This document shows positions 8,165-17,700 of a stretch of DNA of 49,342 nt, in pieces. Position numbers and translations under genes: made by a program. The notes beneath the pieces are model-generated. The model saw only the letters and a list, made by a program, of their open reading frames with translations, did not search any database and had not been told where the DNA came from. Source of the stretch: Deinococcus apachensis DSM 19763 (lineage in GTDB: Bacteria > Deinococcota > Deinococci > Deinococcales > Deinococcaceae); assembly GCF_000381345.1 (NCBI RefSeq), contig NZ_KB906418.1, positions 1 through 49,342 on the forward strand, given 5' to 3'. The stretch's first letter is position 1. Each line of letters opens with the position of its first letter.

Positions 8165-11035
8165 TCAGGGGCCCGCGAGCAGTTCGAGGGTGGCGCGCAC
8201 CACCGCCAGCTCCCCCGGAAGGTCGCCCGGCGTCTCGGCCACCCGGTCGATCTGCACGATGGTCTGCTGGTCGGGCAGGGTGCGCTGGAGGTTGAGCACC
8301 TCGCCGGGGCCGTCACGGAAGTCATGCGCCTGGCCTTCCGCCAGCTTCTCGCCCACCGCGCTGTACAGGGTCAGATGAAGCCCCGCGCCGTGCAGGTTCA
8401 GGCCAGACATGGCATAGTCGCTCACCTTGTTGAGCACAAAGGCCTGGGTGGGTTCGCGCAGTCCCAGTTCGACGGGCACCTCCGGGTGCATGATCAGGTA
8501 GATCAGTTGCTTCACGCTGGACACAGGATTCTGCTCGGTGTACGAGCCGAACCACATGGCATACGCACCCGGCGCCGCACCGCTGACCTGCACGGTGATG
8601 AAACCGGCGGGCAGGGCCAGGTCGGCCAAGGTGCCGCAGTCGTCCGAGGAGGTGACGGTCCGCAGCAGGGTCCCGGCGCTGTCGTAGGCCCGCAGGGTGA
8701 GCGGCCCGTCGGCGCCCAGCACCTTGGCCTTGCTGACCAGGCTAAAGGCGAGGTTCGTCGTGTTGCCCCGGCTGTAGAACTTGTAGTAGTCCACGTCGGT
8801 GGCGCTGTGCAGGGTGGCGTCCAAGTACCCGCCGTCCGCGCTGGGGCCCACGTAGCTCGCCTGGGCGGGAGTGTCGTTGCCGGAGATCCCTTCATAACGG
8901 TCACGCGCGATGGCAGCCGTCTGAAGGCCCAGGTTCAGGTCGTAGGGCATGGGGCCACTGCCCGCCAGGGCGAAGTTGAAGGTTCCGCTCGGCAGCCGGT
9001 ACACGACCTGCTTCTTATCGGCGCTCGTCGAGACCAGCGATGCGTCCCCGCAGCCCTTCTCCTTGCTCAAGCCCAGACCGGCCAGCGAAAACTTGCCGAA
9101 GCCGTTCGGCACGGTCAGGTCCAGCGTCGCCAGGGTCGGGCCGCCCGTCTGGAAGTCGTAGAAGTCGATGTCACCCGGCACCGAGTCGAGGTTCAGGTCC
9201 TCGAAGCGCCCGGCCCGTAGTAGGGTCGCCTTCACGGGCACATTGTTCGGCTCGAAGCGGTCGGGGGGCAACTGGAAGTCGGCGGCCTTCCTGACCGCCT
9301 CGAACGCGTTCAGATAACGCGTCACGCGCGGGTCGGGCGAGTCGGTCCAAGCGGTGCCCTGCAGGATGTCGCGCATCTGGTCGTAATTCAGCGCGGGGTT
9401 CATCGCCTTCATCATCGCGGCGACCCCAGCGACGTAAGGCGCGGCGGCGCTGGTGCCGTTGTGAATCACGAAGTTGCCCGCCGAGCCTCCGTCAGGCATC
9501 GCCACGATGTCGGTGGGGGCCCACAGGTTGACCGGCCCACCGTAGTTGGAGTACGCCTTGGCGCCGTTGGTGTACACCTGGCTGCCGCCGCCCAGCGCGC
9601 CCACACAGAACACGCCGCTGATGACGCAGGGCTCGTAATTCTCGTCGTCGACGTCGTCCCCGAGCTGATCATCGCCGCCGTTGCCCGCTGAGGCCACCAG
9701 GAAGATGCCTGCGTCGTGCGCCCGGTCGAAAGCATCGTAGTACCCTGCCCAGTCCTTGCCCCGGCGGCAGAACCAGTTGCAAGACCCGCCGAAGCTCATG
9801 TTGATCACGTCCGCGTGCTGACCGTTGGCCCAATCGACCGCGTGCTTCACGGAGTAGACGCTCAGGTCGCTGCGCTGTAGCAGGGGATCGGCCACCTGCC
9901 CACCCGTTCCGGCAGCGAAGGCGCCGTTGTTGAGGGTCCCGACCGCCACGCTGGCGCTGCCGTTGCCGTGGTAGGCGCAGGCGTTGCCCTGGCCGCAACT
10001 GGCCGGGTTGAGGCCGGAAGCGTTCCCCTCCCCCACGAAGTTGGCCTGGATGGGTAGCGCCGGGAAATCGCCCTGTCCGTTGGCGTCCTTCATGCTGGTC
10101 CCGTCCGGGTTCAGCCAGAAGCCGCCGTCGATGATCCCCACCCGCACCCGGCGGCTCACGCCGGTCAGGCCGTGGGCGGCCACGAACTGCCAGGCCTGGA
10201 CGACCTGCGGCTTGCTGACCGTACTGCTGTATTCCGGGCGAGTGAAGGCGTCAGTGGTCCCTGAGACGGCGCCGCCCTCCTGGGTTTTCAGCAGCACCCC
10301 CTGGGGCTGATCGAGGAAGTTGGCGCTCACCTTCAGGCCGCCGACCGTCTCGCGCGCGACCAGGGCCAGCAGCCGCGCTCCCTGTTCGCTGGAGAACACG
10401 TTCTCCCCCGGCGCACCCAGGGCGTTGGCGTCGGCCGTGAAGCCGTCCAGGTTGACACCGGAGGGGTCTACCCGCAGCAGCGCCGTTCGTTCGGTGCCCT
10501 GAGCATAGCTGTCCAGCACCCTGGCCCCAGTACGCGCCACAAAAGCGTCCAGTTCGGCCTGGCTCCCCGGCAGCACGATCACCTCATTGGCGACAAAGGA
10601 GCTCGTAAGTCCTGCCGCGTCGCGCACCGCCGCGACCGGACGGGGGCCGTCCCAGCCGGTTACTGTACCCTCGAAGGGCTTGACACCGGGGTCGATGCGG
10701 TAACTGAACGGCGTGGCGTTCACGCTGGCGGTAGCCTGGGCGGTGGCGCTGCCCGCCGCGTTCCTGGCCGTCAAAGTATAGGTGGTGGTTGCCTTCAACG
10801 TGACCTCGCGCTGGCCTGCGTCCAGCGGGGTGACGTTCCCCACGCCCCCGTCGATCTCCACGCTGCTGGCCCCCCGGGTCTCCCAGGTGAGGGTGACCGG
10901 ACCGGGTGCGCCGCGTGTGGTGGGCGAGACGGTAAAGCGGGTAATGGTAGGCCTGGCGCCCCCAGCCGGGCCGGGTGAGTTGGAGCACGCGGCCAGCAAC
11001 AGGGCAGTCAGGGGGAGCAGAGCAAGCTGTTTCAT
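8165..11035 (-). CDS. Subtilisin-family (S8) serine protease lipoprotein
   Basis: A 956-residue lipoprotein: MKQLALLPLTALLLAAC gives a lipobox with acylation at Cys17. An Ig-like/PKD-like segment covers about 28-108 and a propeptide-like region 120-260. The S8 catalytic domain follows with Asp303 (VGIIDGGFW), His356 (AYHGNGSA), oxyanion Asn452 (ASAGNGG) and Ser529 (NGTSAAAP). The C-terminal ~350 residues contain two pre-peptidase-like beta domains around DRFEPNNVP and DRYEGISGND. ATG 11035 is preferred over GTG 11044 because GAGAGGTGA is spaced 7 nt before it, and the GTG lies inside that site. It is cell-surface anchored and probably degrades extracellular protein. It sits 40 bp after 11076-11528. 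Confidence 0.92.
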   Translation of the reverse strand: MKQLALLPLTALLLAACSNSPGPAGGARPTITRFTVSPTTRGAPGPVTLTWETRGASSVEIDGGVGNVTPLDAGQREVTLKATTTYTLTARNAAGSATAQATASVNATPFSYRIDPGVKPFEGTVTGWDGPRPVAAVRDAAGLTSSFVANEVIVLPGSQAELDAFVARTGARVLDSYAQGTERTALLRVDPSGVNLDGFTADANALGAPGENVFSSEQGARLLALVARETVGGLKVSANFLDQPQGVLLKTQEGGAVSGTTDAFTRPEYSSTVSKPQVVQAWQFVAAHGLTGVSRRVRVGIIDGGFWLNPDGTSMKDANGQGDFPALPIQANFVGEGNASGLNPASCGQGNACAYHGNGSASVAVGTLNNGAFAAGTGGQVADPLLQRSDLSVYSVKHAVDWANGQHADVINMSFGGSCNWFCRRGKDWAGYYDAFDRAHDAGIFLVASAGNGGDDQLGDDVDDENYEPCVISGVFCVGALGGGSQVYTNGAKAYSNYGGPVNLWAPTDIVAMPDGGSAGNFVIHNGTSAAAPYVAGVAAMMKAMNPALNYDQMRDILQGTAWTDSPDPRVTRYLNAFEAVRKAADFQLPPDRFEPNNVPVKATLLRAGRFEDLNLDSVPGDIDFYDFQTGGPTLATLDLTVPNGFGKFSLAGLGLSKEKGCGDASLVSTSADKKQVVYRLPSGTFNFALAGSGPMPYDLNLGLQTAAIARDRYEGISGNDTPAQASYVGPSADGGYLDATLHSATDVDYYKFYSRGNTTNLAFSLVSKAKVLGADGPLTLRAYDSAGTLLRTVTSSDDCGTLADLALPAGFITVQVSGAAPGAYAMWFGSYTEQNPVSSVKQLIYLIMHPEVPVELGLREPTQAFVLNKVSDYAMSGLNLHGAGLHLTLYSAVGEKLAEGQAHDFRDGPGEVLNLQRTLPDQQTIVQIDRVAETPGDLPGELAVVRATLELLAGP

Positions 11036-11075
11036 GGGGCTCACCTCTCTGGAAAGGGAGAAAGCGGGCGTGGGC

Positions 11076-11528
11076 CTAGCGGATCAGCTCGCACAGGGAG
11101 AGATTGGGGCCACGGCCCAGGACCACTGAGGCGAGCACGCGCCTGCCGCCCTTGCTGAGCACGAACGCCTCCAGCCCACCCAGCCGTAGGAAGTCCACGA
11201 CCATGGTCCGTTTCCAGCCTGCCGTCTGGGCCGCCGCCTTGAACCGGGCGAGGACCACGGGCGGCTGAACCTTGAGTGCGGTTGTCCAGTACAGCAGTTC
11301 GTAGCGGCTGCACTTTCCCAGCTCCCAGGTGAGGGCGCCCTTGTTCATCTGGGCGGTCTCGGCCGCATAGTTGGAGCTACCGGTGAGGCGGCGCGGCGCA
11401 TCGGGAAGGGGCAGCCCCAGCAGCGTGGAGCGGGACGCGGGTTCGGAGGGGGCCTGCTGGGCGATGGCAACGCTGCCCGAGGCGCACAGCAGGGCGGTCA
11501 GCCAGCAGGACAAAGGTGGAGCGGACAT
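11076..11528 (-). CDS. Small secreted protein, unknown function
   Basis: A 150-residue protein with a signal peptide (MSAPPLSCWLTALLCASG, cleavage near AIAQQ). The mature part contains a two-cysteine arrangement (GKCSRYELLYW and LSLCELIR) that could form a disulfide. No domain is recognised. GGGAGA precedes the ATG. It sits between the papain-fold and subtilisin-fold lipoprotein genes with gaps of 57 and 40 bp, so it is very likely co-transcribed. An inhibitor or chaperone for one of the proteases is a possibility based on position only. Confidence 0.7.
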   Translation of the reverse strand: MSAPPLSCWLTALLCASGSVAIAQQAPSEPASRSTLLGLPLPDAPRRLTGSSNYAAETAQMNKGALTWELGKCSRYELLYWTTALKVQPPVVLARFKAAAQTAGWKRTMVVDFLRLGGLEAFVLSKGGRRVLASVVLGRGPNLSLCELIR

Positions 11529-11585
11529 AGAGTCTCCCTCGGCTGCGGGGAGGGCGGTATGGCATTCGCCCTCCCCGAGCCACGC

Positions 11586-13226
11586 TCACTGCGGCAGAAT
11601 CCCGGTGCTGGCCTGGCCGGTGAAGGTCTTAACCCAGGTCCAGGGCAGGTACACGTAGCCCTGATCGCCCCAGCAGTCGCCCCAGGAGTTCTTGACGATG
11701 AAGTACCCGTAATCGTCGGCGACGGGCGCCCCCGGCAGCTTCTTCTGGAGGTTCTGGCTGGAGATGAAGCCGGTGACGGTCATCACATGGGTCAGTTGGA
11801 AGTCCGCCATGCCGTTCGGCAGCCTGTTCATGCTCTTCAGGGGCGCGTAGCCGTTCGCGTCGGGCGCCACGTAACGCATGTCCAGCGTCAGCGTGGTGGC
11901 GTGCCCCATCACCGAGCGCAGCAGCAGGATGACCATACTCATGTCCTTGTCGCTCTGGTTCCAGAAATCCGTGGGGGACCCCATGCGGTAGCCGCTGCCC
12001 GCGCCGGTGTTCGGCAGGCTCCGCATCAGGTAGAGCTTGCCGCCGAACGACGCAACATACCAGTTGCCCTGGTCGGTGGTGTTCGAGCACGCGCCGTAGT
12101 TCAGGGTGACGTCCCGGTAGCCGTCGCAGGAGTGCGTGTAGGTCTGGGTGTTCGCGGGGACCACGCGGCTCAGGCTCTTGTTGTACTGCCACTGGGATTC
12201 GTAGGCGAAGGTGTAGTTCGCGGCGCTGGCCTTCTGCGCGATACCGATGGGATCGCCGCCCTCCCCGAAGGCGCGCGGCGCCCAGTCCATGAAGCGGTGC
12301 CCGATATACGCCTGCTCGGAGAGGTTGACCTGCCGGTGGTCGCGCCGGGCGATCTCGGCCTCTAGGGCGGCGACGGTAGCGAAGGCCCAGCAGGTGCCGC
12401 GCTGGCCCTGGTCCTTCACCGTGGTCGTCAGGGCTTTCAGCGGCCAGTCGAAGTTCTTGTAGATGCCCCCGGCGGCAGGTGCCTCACAGGCCCCCTTCTG
12501 GGTGCGGTCGAGCTGGTCTTTGGCGCCCTCCTCCAGGTTGGCCGGGTCGAGGTAGAAGCTGAGGTTGTAAATCTCGGCCCCGTACTCGCGGATCACGTCG
12601 CTGGCCTTTTTGTTCAGGACCAGCAGCCGGTCGGCGCTGTAATTCTTGACCTCGTCCGGCGCGGGCAGGCCGAACTGCTGAACCGTGTTGTTCAGCTTGT
12701 GCAGGGTGATGTCCAGATCGGCGTAGAGCTGGCTGTACAGCCGGTACTGGTTGGCCTGGCTGGGAAAGGTGCGGGCGTGCGTCGCCAGGACGGCCTTTCC
12801 GAAGGCATTGCCCATCAGGGTGATCGTCTTGTCGCCGCCCGCCGTGGGCACGGTCACCATCCGGTCGCCGTCGGCATTGATGGCGTCCGCCGCCGGGGGC
12901 TGGAGGATGGCGCTGAACTCCGGGTACTGCTGGATATAGTTTCGGGCGTCCGCGTCGTCCTGGGCGTCCTGCCGCTCCTGGGCGGCCTTTTCGTCGGCGA
13001 GGGTCTGGGCCGTGATGACGGTGCCGCCGCTTCTCACCGCCTCCATGAATTGCGCGGGCGTGACCGTCTCGCTGCCGGAAGGTGCGGCCGCGCCGAACTC
13101 GGGTTGACTCTTGAAGAAGGCGGTCTGGGCCGGGTCGTCGCCCGGAGGAGGATTGCCGCCACCGGACGAACCGCAGGCGGCGAGGCCGAGGGTGAGCAGG
13201 ATCAGGAGGGGATGCAGCCTGGACAT
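11586..13226 (-). CDS. Papain-family (C1) cysteine protease lipoprotein
   Basis: A 546-residue lipoprotein with signal MSRLHPLLILLTLGLAAC (lipobox LAAC) and a Gly/Pro linker. A helical pro-region-like stretch covers about 40-245, and the C1A peptidase domain follows. Catalytic residues visible are Cys279 in DQGQRGTCWAFA, His480 in LTHVMTVTGF and Asn513 in VKNSWGDCWG; the oxyanion Gln is Q273. The canonical GSCWAF is replaced by GTCWAF, which still keeps the nucleophile. The start at 13226 is chosen because the signal peptide begins there and a GGAG-type site precedes it. The same frame runs open much further upstream through the zinc-ribbon gene, but that is out-of-frame noise. It probably hydrolyses extracellular peptides. 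Confidence 0.88.
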   Translation of the reverse strand: MSRLHPLLILLTLGLAACGSSGGGNPPPGDDPAQTAFFKSQPEFGAAAPSGSETVTPAQFMEAVRSGGTVITAQTLADEKAAQERQDAQDDADARNYIQQYPEFSAILQPPAADAINADGDRMVTVPTAGGDKTITLMGNAFGKAVLATHARTFPSQANQYRLYSQLYADLDITLHKLNNTVQQFGLPAPDEVKNYSADRLLVLNKKASDVIREYGAEIYNLSFYLDPANLEEGAKDQLDRTQKGACEAPAAGGIYKNFDWPLKALTTTVKDQGQRGTCWAFATVAALEAEIARRDHRQVNLSEQAYIGHRFMDWAPRAFGEGGDPIGIAQKASAANYTFAYESQWQYNKSLSRVVPANTQTYTHSCDGYRDVTLNYGACSNTTDQGNWYVASFGGKLYLMRSLPNTGAGSGYRMGSPTDFWNQSDKDMSMVILLLRSVMGHATTLTLDMRYVAPDANGYAPLKSMNRLPNGMADFQLTHVMTVTGFISSQNLQKKLPGAPVADDYGYFIVKNSWGDCWGDQGYVYLPWTWVKTFTGQASTGILPQ

Positions 13227-13246
13227 GGTGTGCTCCTTTGTTCTGG

Positions 13247-13477
13247 TCAACGCTGAGAGGGCGGGGAGCCGGGCGGCCACGTCAGGTTCGCGCCGCAGCG
13301 CACGCAGAAGCGGGCGTAGGGCGAGGTGATGGGGGCGCCGCACTGCGGGCAGACCTCCAGCAACCGCGTGCCGTCGTTGGCGCAATAGAACTCGGCGGAA
13401 TGGCCGGGCACAGCGCGGGCGCAGTGGGGACAGAGCCGGTAGGTCAGGGCCGGTGACGTGGTGAGAGGGTCGTCCAT
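13247..13477 (-). CDS. Double zinc-ribbon protein
   Basis: A 76-residue protein with three Cys pairs: CPHC (residue 16), CPQC (43) and CVRC (58), plus a single Cys in FYCANDG. Together these resemble two zinc ribbons. There is no signal peptide, so it is probably cytoplasmic, which is odd inside a run of exported proteins. A GAGGAAG site precedes the ATG. It is 20 bp upstream of the papain-fold lipoprotein gene. The function is unknown; it might be a small regulator or a metal-dependent chaperone. Confidence 0.7.
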   Translation of the reverse strand: MDDPLTTSPALTYRLCPHCARAVPGHSAEFYCANDGTRLLEVCPQCGAPITSPYARFCVRCGANLTWPPGSPPSQR

Positions 13478-13547
13478 GCGGCTTCCTCGCCCTTGACAGG
13501 GGGTCGGTGTACGGGCGGCGGTTCACGGCGCCCATCGTCCTGAGGGC

Positions 13548-14042
13548 TCAGTCGATCCGCACCGATTCAGGCACCAGCCGCCACAGTTGGCAGGCCCCGT
13601 CCGCGTAGGTTGAGCTGGGATTCAGGCCCAGCGTGGCCGTGCAGTTCACCGCGTCCAGATACTGGTGGTTGACCTTGAGTTGCAGCCGGTAGTACCCGTC
13701 GCCGTTCGGTACGAACTTCCAGAGCTGGCAGGCGCCGCCCGCATACGTGGAGCCGGGATTCAGGCCGATGGGGGACGAGCAGTAGGCCGCGTCCAGGTAC
13801 TGCCTATTGGACTTCAATTGCAGCCGGTAGTAGCCGCCCCCAGCGGGGACCAGCCGCCAGAGCTGGCAGGCGCCGCCCGCGTAGCTGGAACCGGGGTTGA
13901 GGGTGACGGGCGAGGCGCAGTGATCGGCGTCCAGGTACTGTCCGTCCGATTTGAGTTGCAGGCGGTAGTAGCGTGGGGACTGGGCTGCCGCACTGGAGAT
14001 GAGCAACCCAGCGGCGCAGTACAGCAACGTCTTTGCGAACAT
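13548..14042 (-). CDS. Secreted QxW beta-trefoil (ricin-type lectin-like) protein
   Basis: A 164-residue exported protein with a signal peptide (MFAKTLLYCAAGLLISSAAA) and three tandem repeats of about 46 residues starting at residue 25. Each contains YYRLQLK, QYLDA, LNPxSxYA and GACQLW. The QLW block is the QxW signature of ricin B-type beta-trefoil lectins, which bind sugars through three repeats. Each repeat also has two cysteines, probably a disulfide. The protein is the minimal three-repeat trefoil with no attached enzyme domain. GGGGAAG lies before the ATG. It is the first gene of the minus-strand secreted run, so its upstream region (14043-14340) should carry the promoter; I see no clear hexamers there. 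Confidence 0.82.
   Translation of the reverse strand: MFAKTLLYCAAGLLISSAAAQSPRYYRLQLKSDGQYLDADHCASPVTLNPGSSYAGGACQLWRLVPAGGGYYRLQLKSNRQYLDAAYCSSPIGLNPGSTYAGGACQLWKFVPNGDGYYRLQLKVNHQYLDAVNCTATLGLNPSSTYADGACQLWRLVPESVRID
13560..13970 (-). repeat. Three tandem ~138-bp coding repeats
   Basis: Inside the trefoil gene, units at about 13833-13970, 13695-13832 and 13560-13694 encode near-identical 46-residue modules. The nucleotide identity is obvious (for example the rcGGCAGGCGCCGCCCGCGTA segment recurs), indicating recent internal duplication or gene conversion rather than an ancient trefoil. Confidence 0.8.
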
Positions 14043-14347
14043 GATTCTTCCCCTGTCCCTGAGGACACTGCGGCGGAGAGAGAAGGGACGGTCGTCTTTC
14101 CGGAGGGACAGGGGTGAACGCGGGGCCGACCTTTCCTGCTGTGGGATGCCGATGCCTCGGCCCTCCTCGTGCCTACAGGGTGCGCCGACCCCGGTTACAC
14201 GGCGGTCAGAAAAAGGGGGAGTTACGCCGCCCGGGTTCGGTCCCGCAGGTTCGGCGCAGGTGTACGGTGAAGCCGCACCGGGTCACACCGAAATTCTGAT
14301 CAAAGCCCTGTCGTCCGCCTGAAGGGGGAGCCATAAACGCTTTGTGA

Positions 14348-14762
14348 ATGATCGGTGTCGTGCTGGCGCGCCTCAATGTCGGGAATGCTGGAGGGCCCGT
14401 CCCTGCGGAGGTGGGTCTCGGCGCCTCCCTTCAGATGGGCCAGCCGCGCGACGCGCTGTTCCGGCGAGTGATGCTGCCGCAGCTGGCGTCGATGGTGTGC
14501 CGCCTGAGCCTCTTTGCGCGCCTTTGCGCTCTCCTTCAGCTTCGGCGACGGGTCGTCCCGTGGGCGGGCACGGCTGGCCCTGGCCGCCTTCGCCCTGGTG
14601 CTGGCCGACGTGCGGATTATGGTGCCGTGGCTTCACGGCCATGATACGTTCCGCCTCTCGCCCGAGGGGGAAGAGGTCCGGCGGCGGGGGTACCTACTGC
14701 ACCCACTGCGGACAGGTCTGGGCGTGTTGGCCTTTGTCCTGCTGCTGCGGTTCCGGTTCTGA
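14348..14762 (+). pseudogene. Possible degenerate membrane-protein fragments
   Basis: Two overlapping plus-strand frames look partly protein-like. 14348-14644 contains ALFRRVMLPQLASM, reminiscent of the EAA loop of ABC permeases. 14514-14762 ends with hydrophobic stretches (LALAAFALVLADVRIMVPW and GLGVLAFVLLLRF). Neither has a good ribosome site, and the shift between frames suggests a decayed gene. It converges on the large minus-strand regulator. Chance open frames in GC-rich DNA remain a fair alternative. Confidence 0.25.
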
Positions 14763-14772
14763 AGGTCTGAGC

Positions 14773-17700
14773 TCAGGCCGTAGCGTGCCCTTCCAGAAAG
14801 ACCCCCCACTCCTCCGGCAGATGCTCTCCCACCTCCAGCAGTTCCTGACGGGCCGAGTGGTAGAAGCGGGCCAGGCTGCGATGATTGCCGGCGGCCCGCA
14901 GGGCGCGCAGGGTCAATGCCAGGGCTGCGAGGTCGTAAGGATTGGCCTTACACAGCAGGCGGCCTACCCGGGCGGCCTCAGTGGACTGATCTGCGCCGAG
15001 GGCCTGTGCGCGGAGGGTCAGTGCCCCGTACAGCGTGTCAGTGATCAGGCCGTCGGAAAGGAGCGCCTCACCCGCCAGGTAAGGGCCGCGCCACAGGGCG
15101 GTGTCGCCGGTCGTCAGGAAGGCCTCGGCGTCGGTGGTCAGGTCGCCCAGGGCGTAGCCGCCTGCGGTGGTCTGGATCACGCGTGCTCCTAAAGCCGCGC
15201 GGGTCTGATGCACCAGCTCCTTGAGCGCTGCCGCTGCCTGATCTTCCCCCGCCTGCGGGTACAGCGCGTCCGTCAGCTCCATCCGTGGCACATCCGGGCG
15301 GCCCCGCAGGCGGCCTTCCAGCAAGCAGGCCAGCAGCTCGCGGCGCCTGCGGCCCCGTACCGGCTCAAGCTGGCCTGAAACGCCGCAGCGCAGGGCGCCG
15401 AGGGCTTCCAGGCGGAGACCACGCTCGCCTGGCTGGCTCTGGATGGACGGCTCCGGTTCTGCTGACTGCCGTTCGGGCCGGGGCAGCGGGTTCAACTCCG
15501 GGAACAATCGCCGGGCCAGATCGGCACCCGCCCCCAGTCCCCACTGTTCAAACCACGCCAGTCGCTCGCGGGCTGCCGCCAGGTCGCCGCGCAACCGGTC
15601 GAGTTCCAGCCCTACGCGGTGCGTGGCGAGCAGATCGCCCATGTCCCTGGCTAACCGCTCAGCCAGTCGGAGGGCTTCTAACCCTTCCTGGGGGCGGCTG
15701 AGGGCGATCAGGGCGGCGCCACGGGCCGCCTGGGCTGCCTGGCTCATTTGGGACATGTCCAAGTGTTTGGCAAGCGCGGCGGCCTGATCGGCCAGCACCA
15801 GCGCAGACGCGGGCTGACCGGCCCAGGACTCGGCCAGCGCGGCGACCGGCAGACTCTCGGCCAGCGAGCGCGGATCGTTGAACTCGCGGGCGTGAGACAG
15901 GGCGGCCCGGGCGTAACGGGTCGCCAGCACCCGGCCGTGGGGGGGCTGCCAGGCCTGATAGAGCGCGCTAAGGGCACACTCGCAGTCCACCAAATAGCCG
16001 GTCACGTCCAGGCTCTCCAGAAAGGACCGGGCTTCCTGGAGCAACGTCTCGGCGCGCTGGTATTCGCCTGCCTCGCTTAGCGCCGTGCCGAACGCGACCT
16101 GCGCGATGGCCGAGGCGGTCGGGTCGCCCAGTTCCTGGCAGACTCCGAGCGCCTCTTCCAGGCAGGCGGTCTGCTCCGGGTAACGCCCGAGTGTGCCCAG
16201 GGCCATCGCCCGGTTGAACAGTGCCGCGTCGATCAGGCGCAGGTTGCCGCTGGGCCGCACCAGCTCCAGCACCTCGCGCTCCAGCCGCTCCATCGCGGTG
16301 AAGTCGGCTCGGACCTGGGCCACCACCGACAGCACCTTGAGGCCCATCACCCGCGCCCCGGGATCGTCGCCCGGCCGGGCGAGCAGGTGCCGGGCCACCG
16401 CCTCGGCCTCGGTGGCCCGGCCGCAGTAGGCCAGCGAGCGGCCCACCTGGCAGGCGGTGCCCGGGTCGGCGTGGGCGAGGGCGTCAGGGTGCTCATCCAG
16501 CAGCTCCAGGAGGCGCCCGTTATCCTGGGCGCGTAGCCTCAGCACGCGGGCCACGAAGACGGGTCCCTCGCGCTCGGCCAGGGGCAACTGCGTCAGCCGC
16601 TGCTCGGCGAGGCTGCCCTGGCCCTGGGCCGCCAGCAATTCGGACAGCAGCCAGAGGGACTCGCTGCGCTGCTCGGGTGCCTGCACGGCCCGCTCCGCCA
16701 AGCGGATCGCCTCCGGCACATCCACCTCTTTCAGCCCGTGCGCCGCCTCCAGGGCACGCCGGGCGGCCAAGTCCGGGTCCGCGTAGGGCAGGCTGCGGCC
16801 CAGCAGCCGGGCCGCCCCCACGCCGTCGCCTGCCGCGCGGCGCTGGGCCGCTGCCCTCAGCAGCCAGTCCTGCGCGCTCGCTGGGTCCAGCTCCGCCGCC
16901 TCCACGAAGCGGCTGGCGGCGGGCAGGTCGTCTTCCAGCACAGTCAGGGCCCGGCGGGCCAGGCGGCGGCGCCGTTCGGGGAGCAGCGTCCTGAGCGCCG
17001 CCTCGCGGTAAAGCGGGTGGACGAACTCGCCTCCCGAGAAGATGGCCTGCCGCTCCAATTCGCGTTCCGCCTCGGCCAGTTCCTCAGGCGTCAGACCGGT
17101 CATTGTGGCAAGCAGGCCGCCGTCTACGCCGACCGGGAGCAGCGCCTTGCCGCCAAGCACCTCGGCGAGCGGGGACCGGCCGCTTACGTCCAGCAGCCCC
17201 CGCTCGATCAGCGCCTCCACCATCACCGGCATGGGGTCACCGGGCGGGGCGCGCCAGTGCCAGCGGCGGCCGTCGTTCCAGAGGTGGCCCTGCCGCGCCA
17301 GCAGTCGGAAATACTCCAGGGTGAACAGTGGATTGCCCGCCGCGTGCGCGAACAGCCACGCCAGCCCTTCCCCGGGCAGCGGCGCTCCAGCCTCGGCCTC
17401 CAGCAGCGCGTCCGAGTGGGCTCGGTCCAGCGGCCGCAGCCGCAGCGCCTCGAACTCCTGTGGCGGTGGGGCGCGGCTGGTGATCAGCAGCCCGACTCCA
17501 CGGGTGCGGCGCACCAGGGCCGCCAGCGCGGCGATCCTGCCCTGGCCCCCTGGGTCCGCCTCGTGCAGATCCTCCAGGTGCAGCACGAAGGGCGCGAGCG
17601 CCGCCAGGTTCACCCCTAGGGCATCCAGTGTGCCTGCACCCTCCAGCTCCTCACCTGCCTGGAGGCGGTCGAGCATCCGCCCCGCCCAGGTCGCCAGCCT

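Noticed and set aside
8135..9220. Plus-strand open frame opposite the subtilase
   Set aside because: Composition is His/Gln/Val/Arg-biased and motif-free; antisense to a well-supported protease.
13227..13535. Extended N-terminus for the papain-fold protein (start at 13535)
   Set aside because: The added 103 residues are Arg/Pro/Leu-rich and overlap the zinc-ribbon gene in another frame, while a lipoprotein signal begins at 13226.
16738..17619. Plus-strand open frame opposite the second regulator
   Set aside because: Antisense shadow with no recognisable domain.
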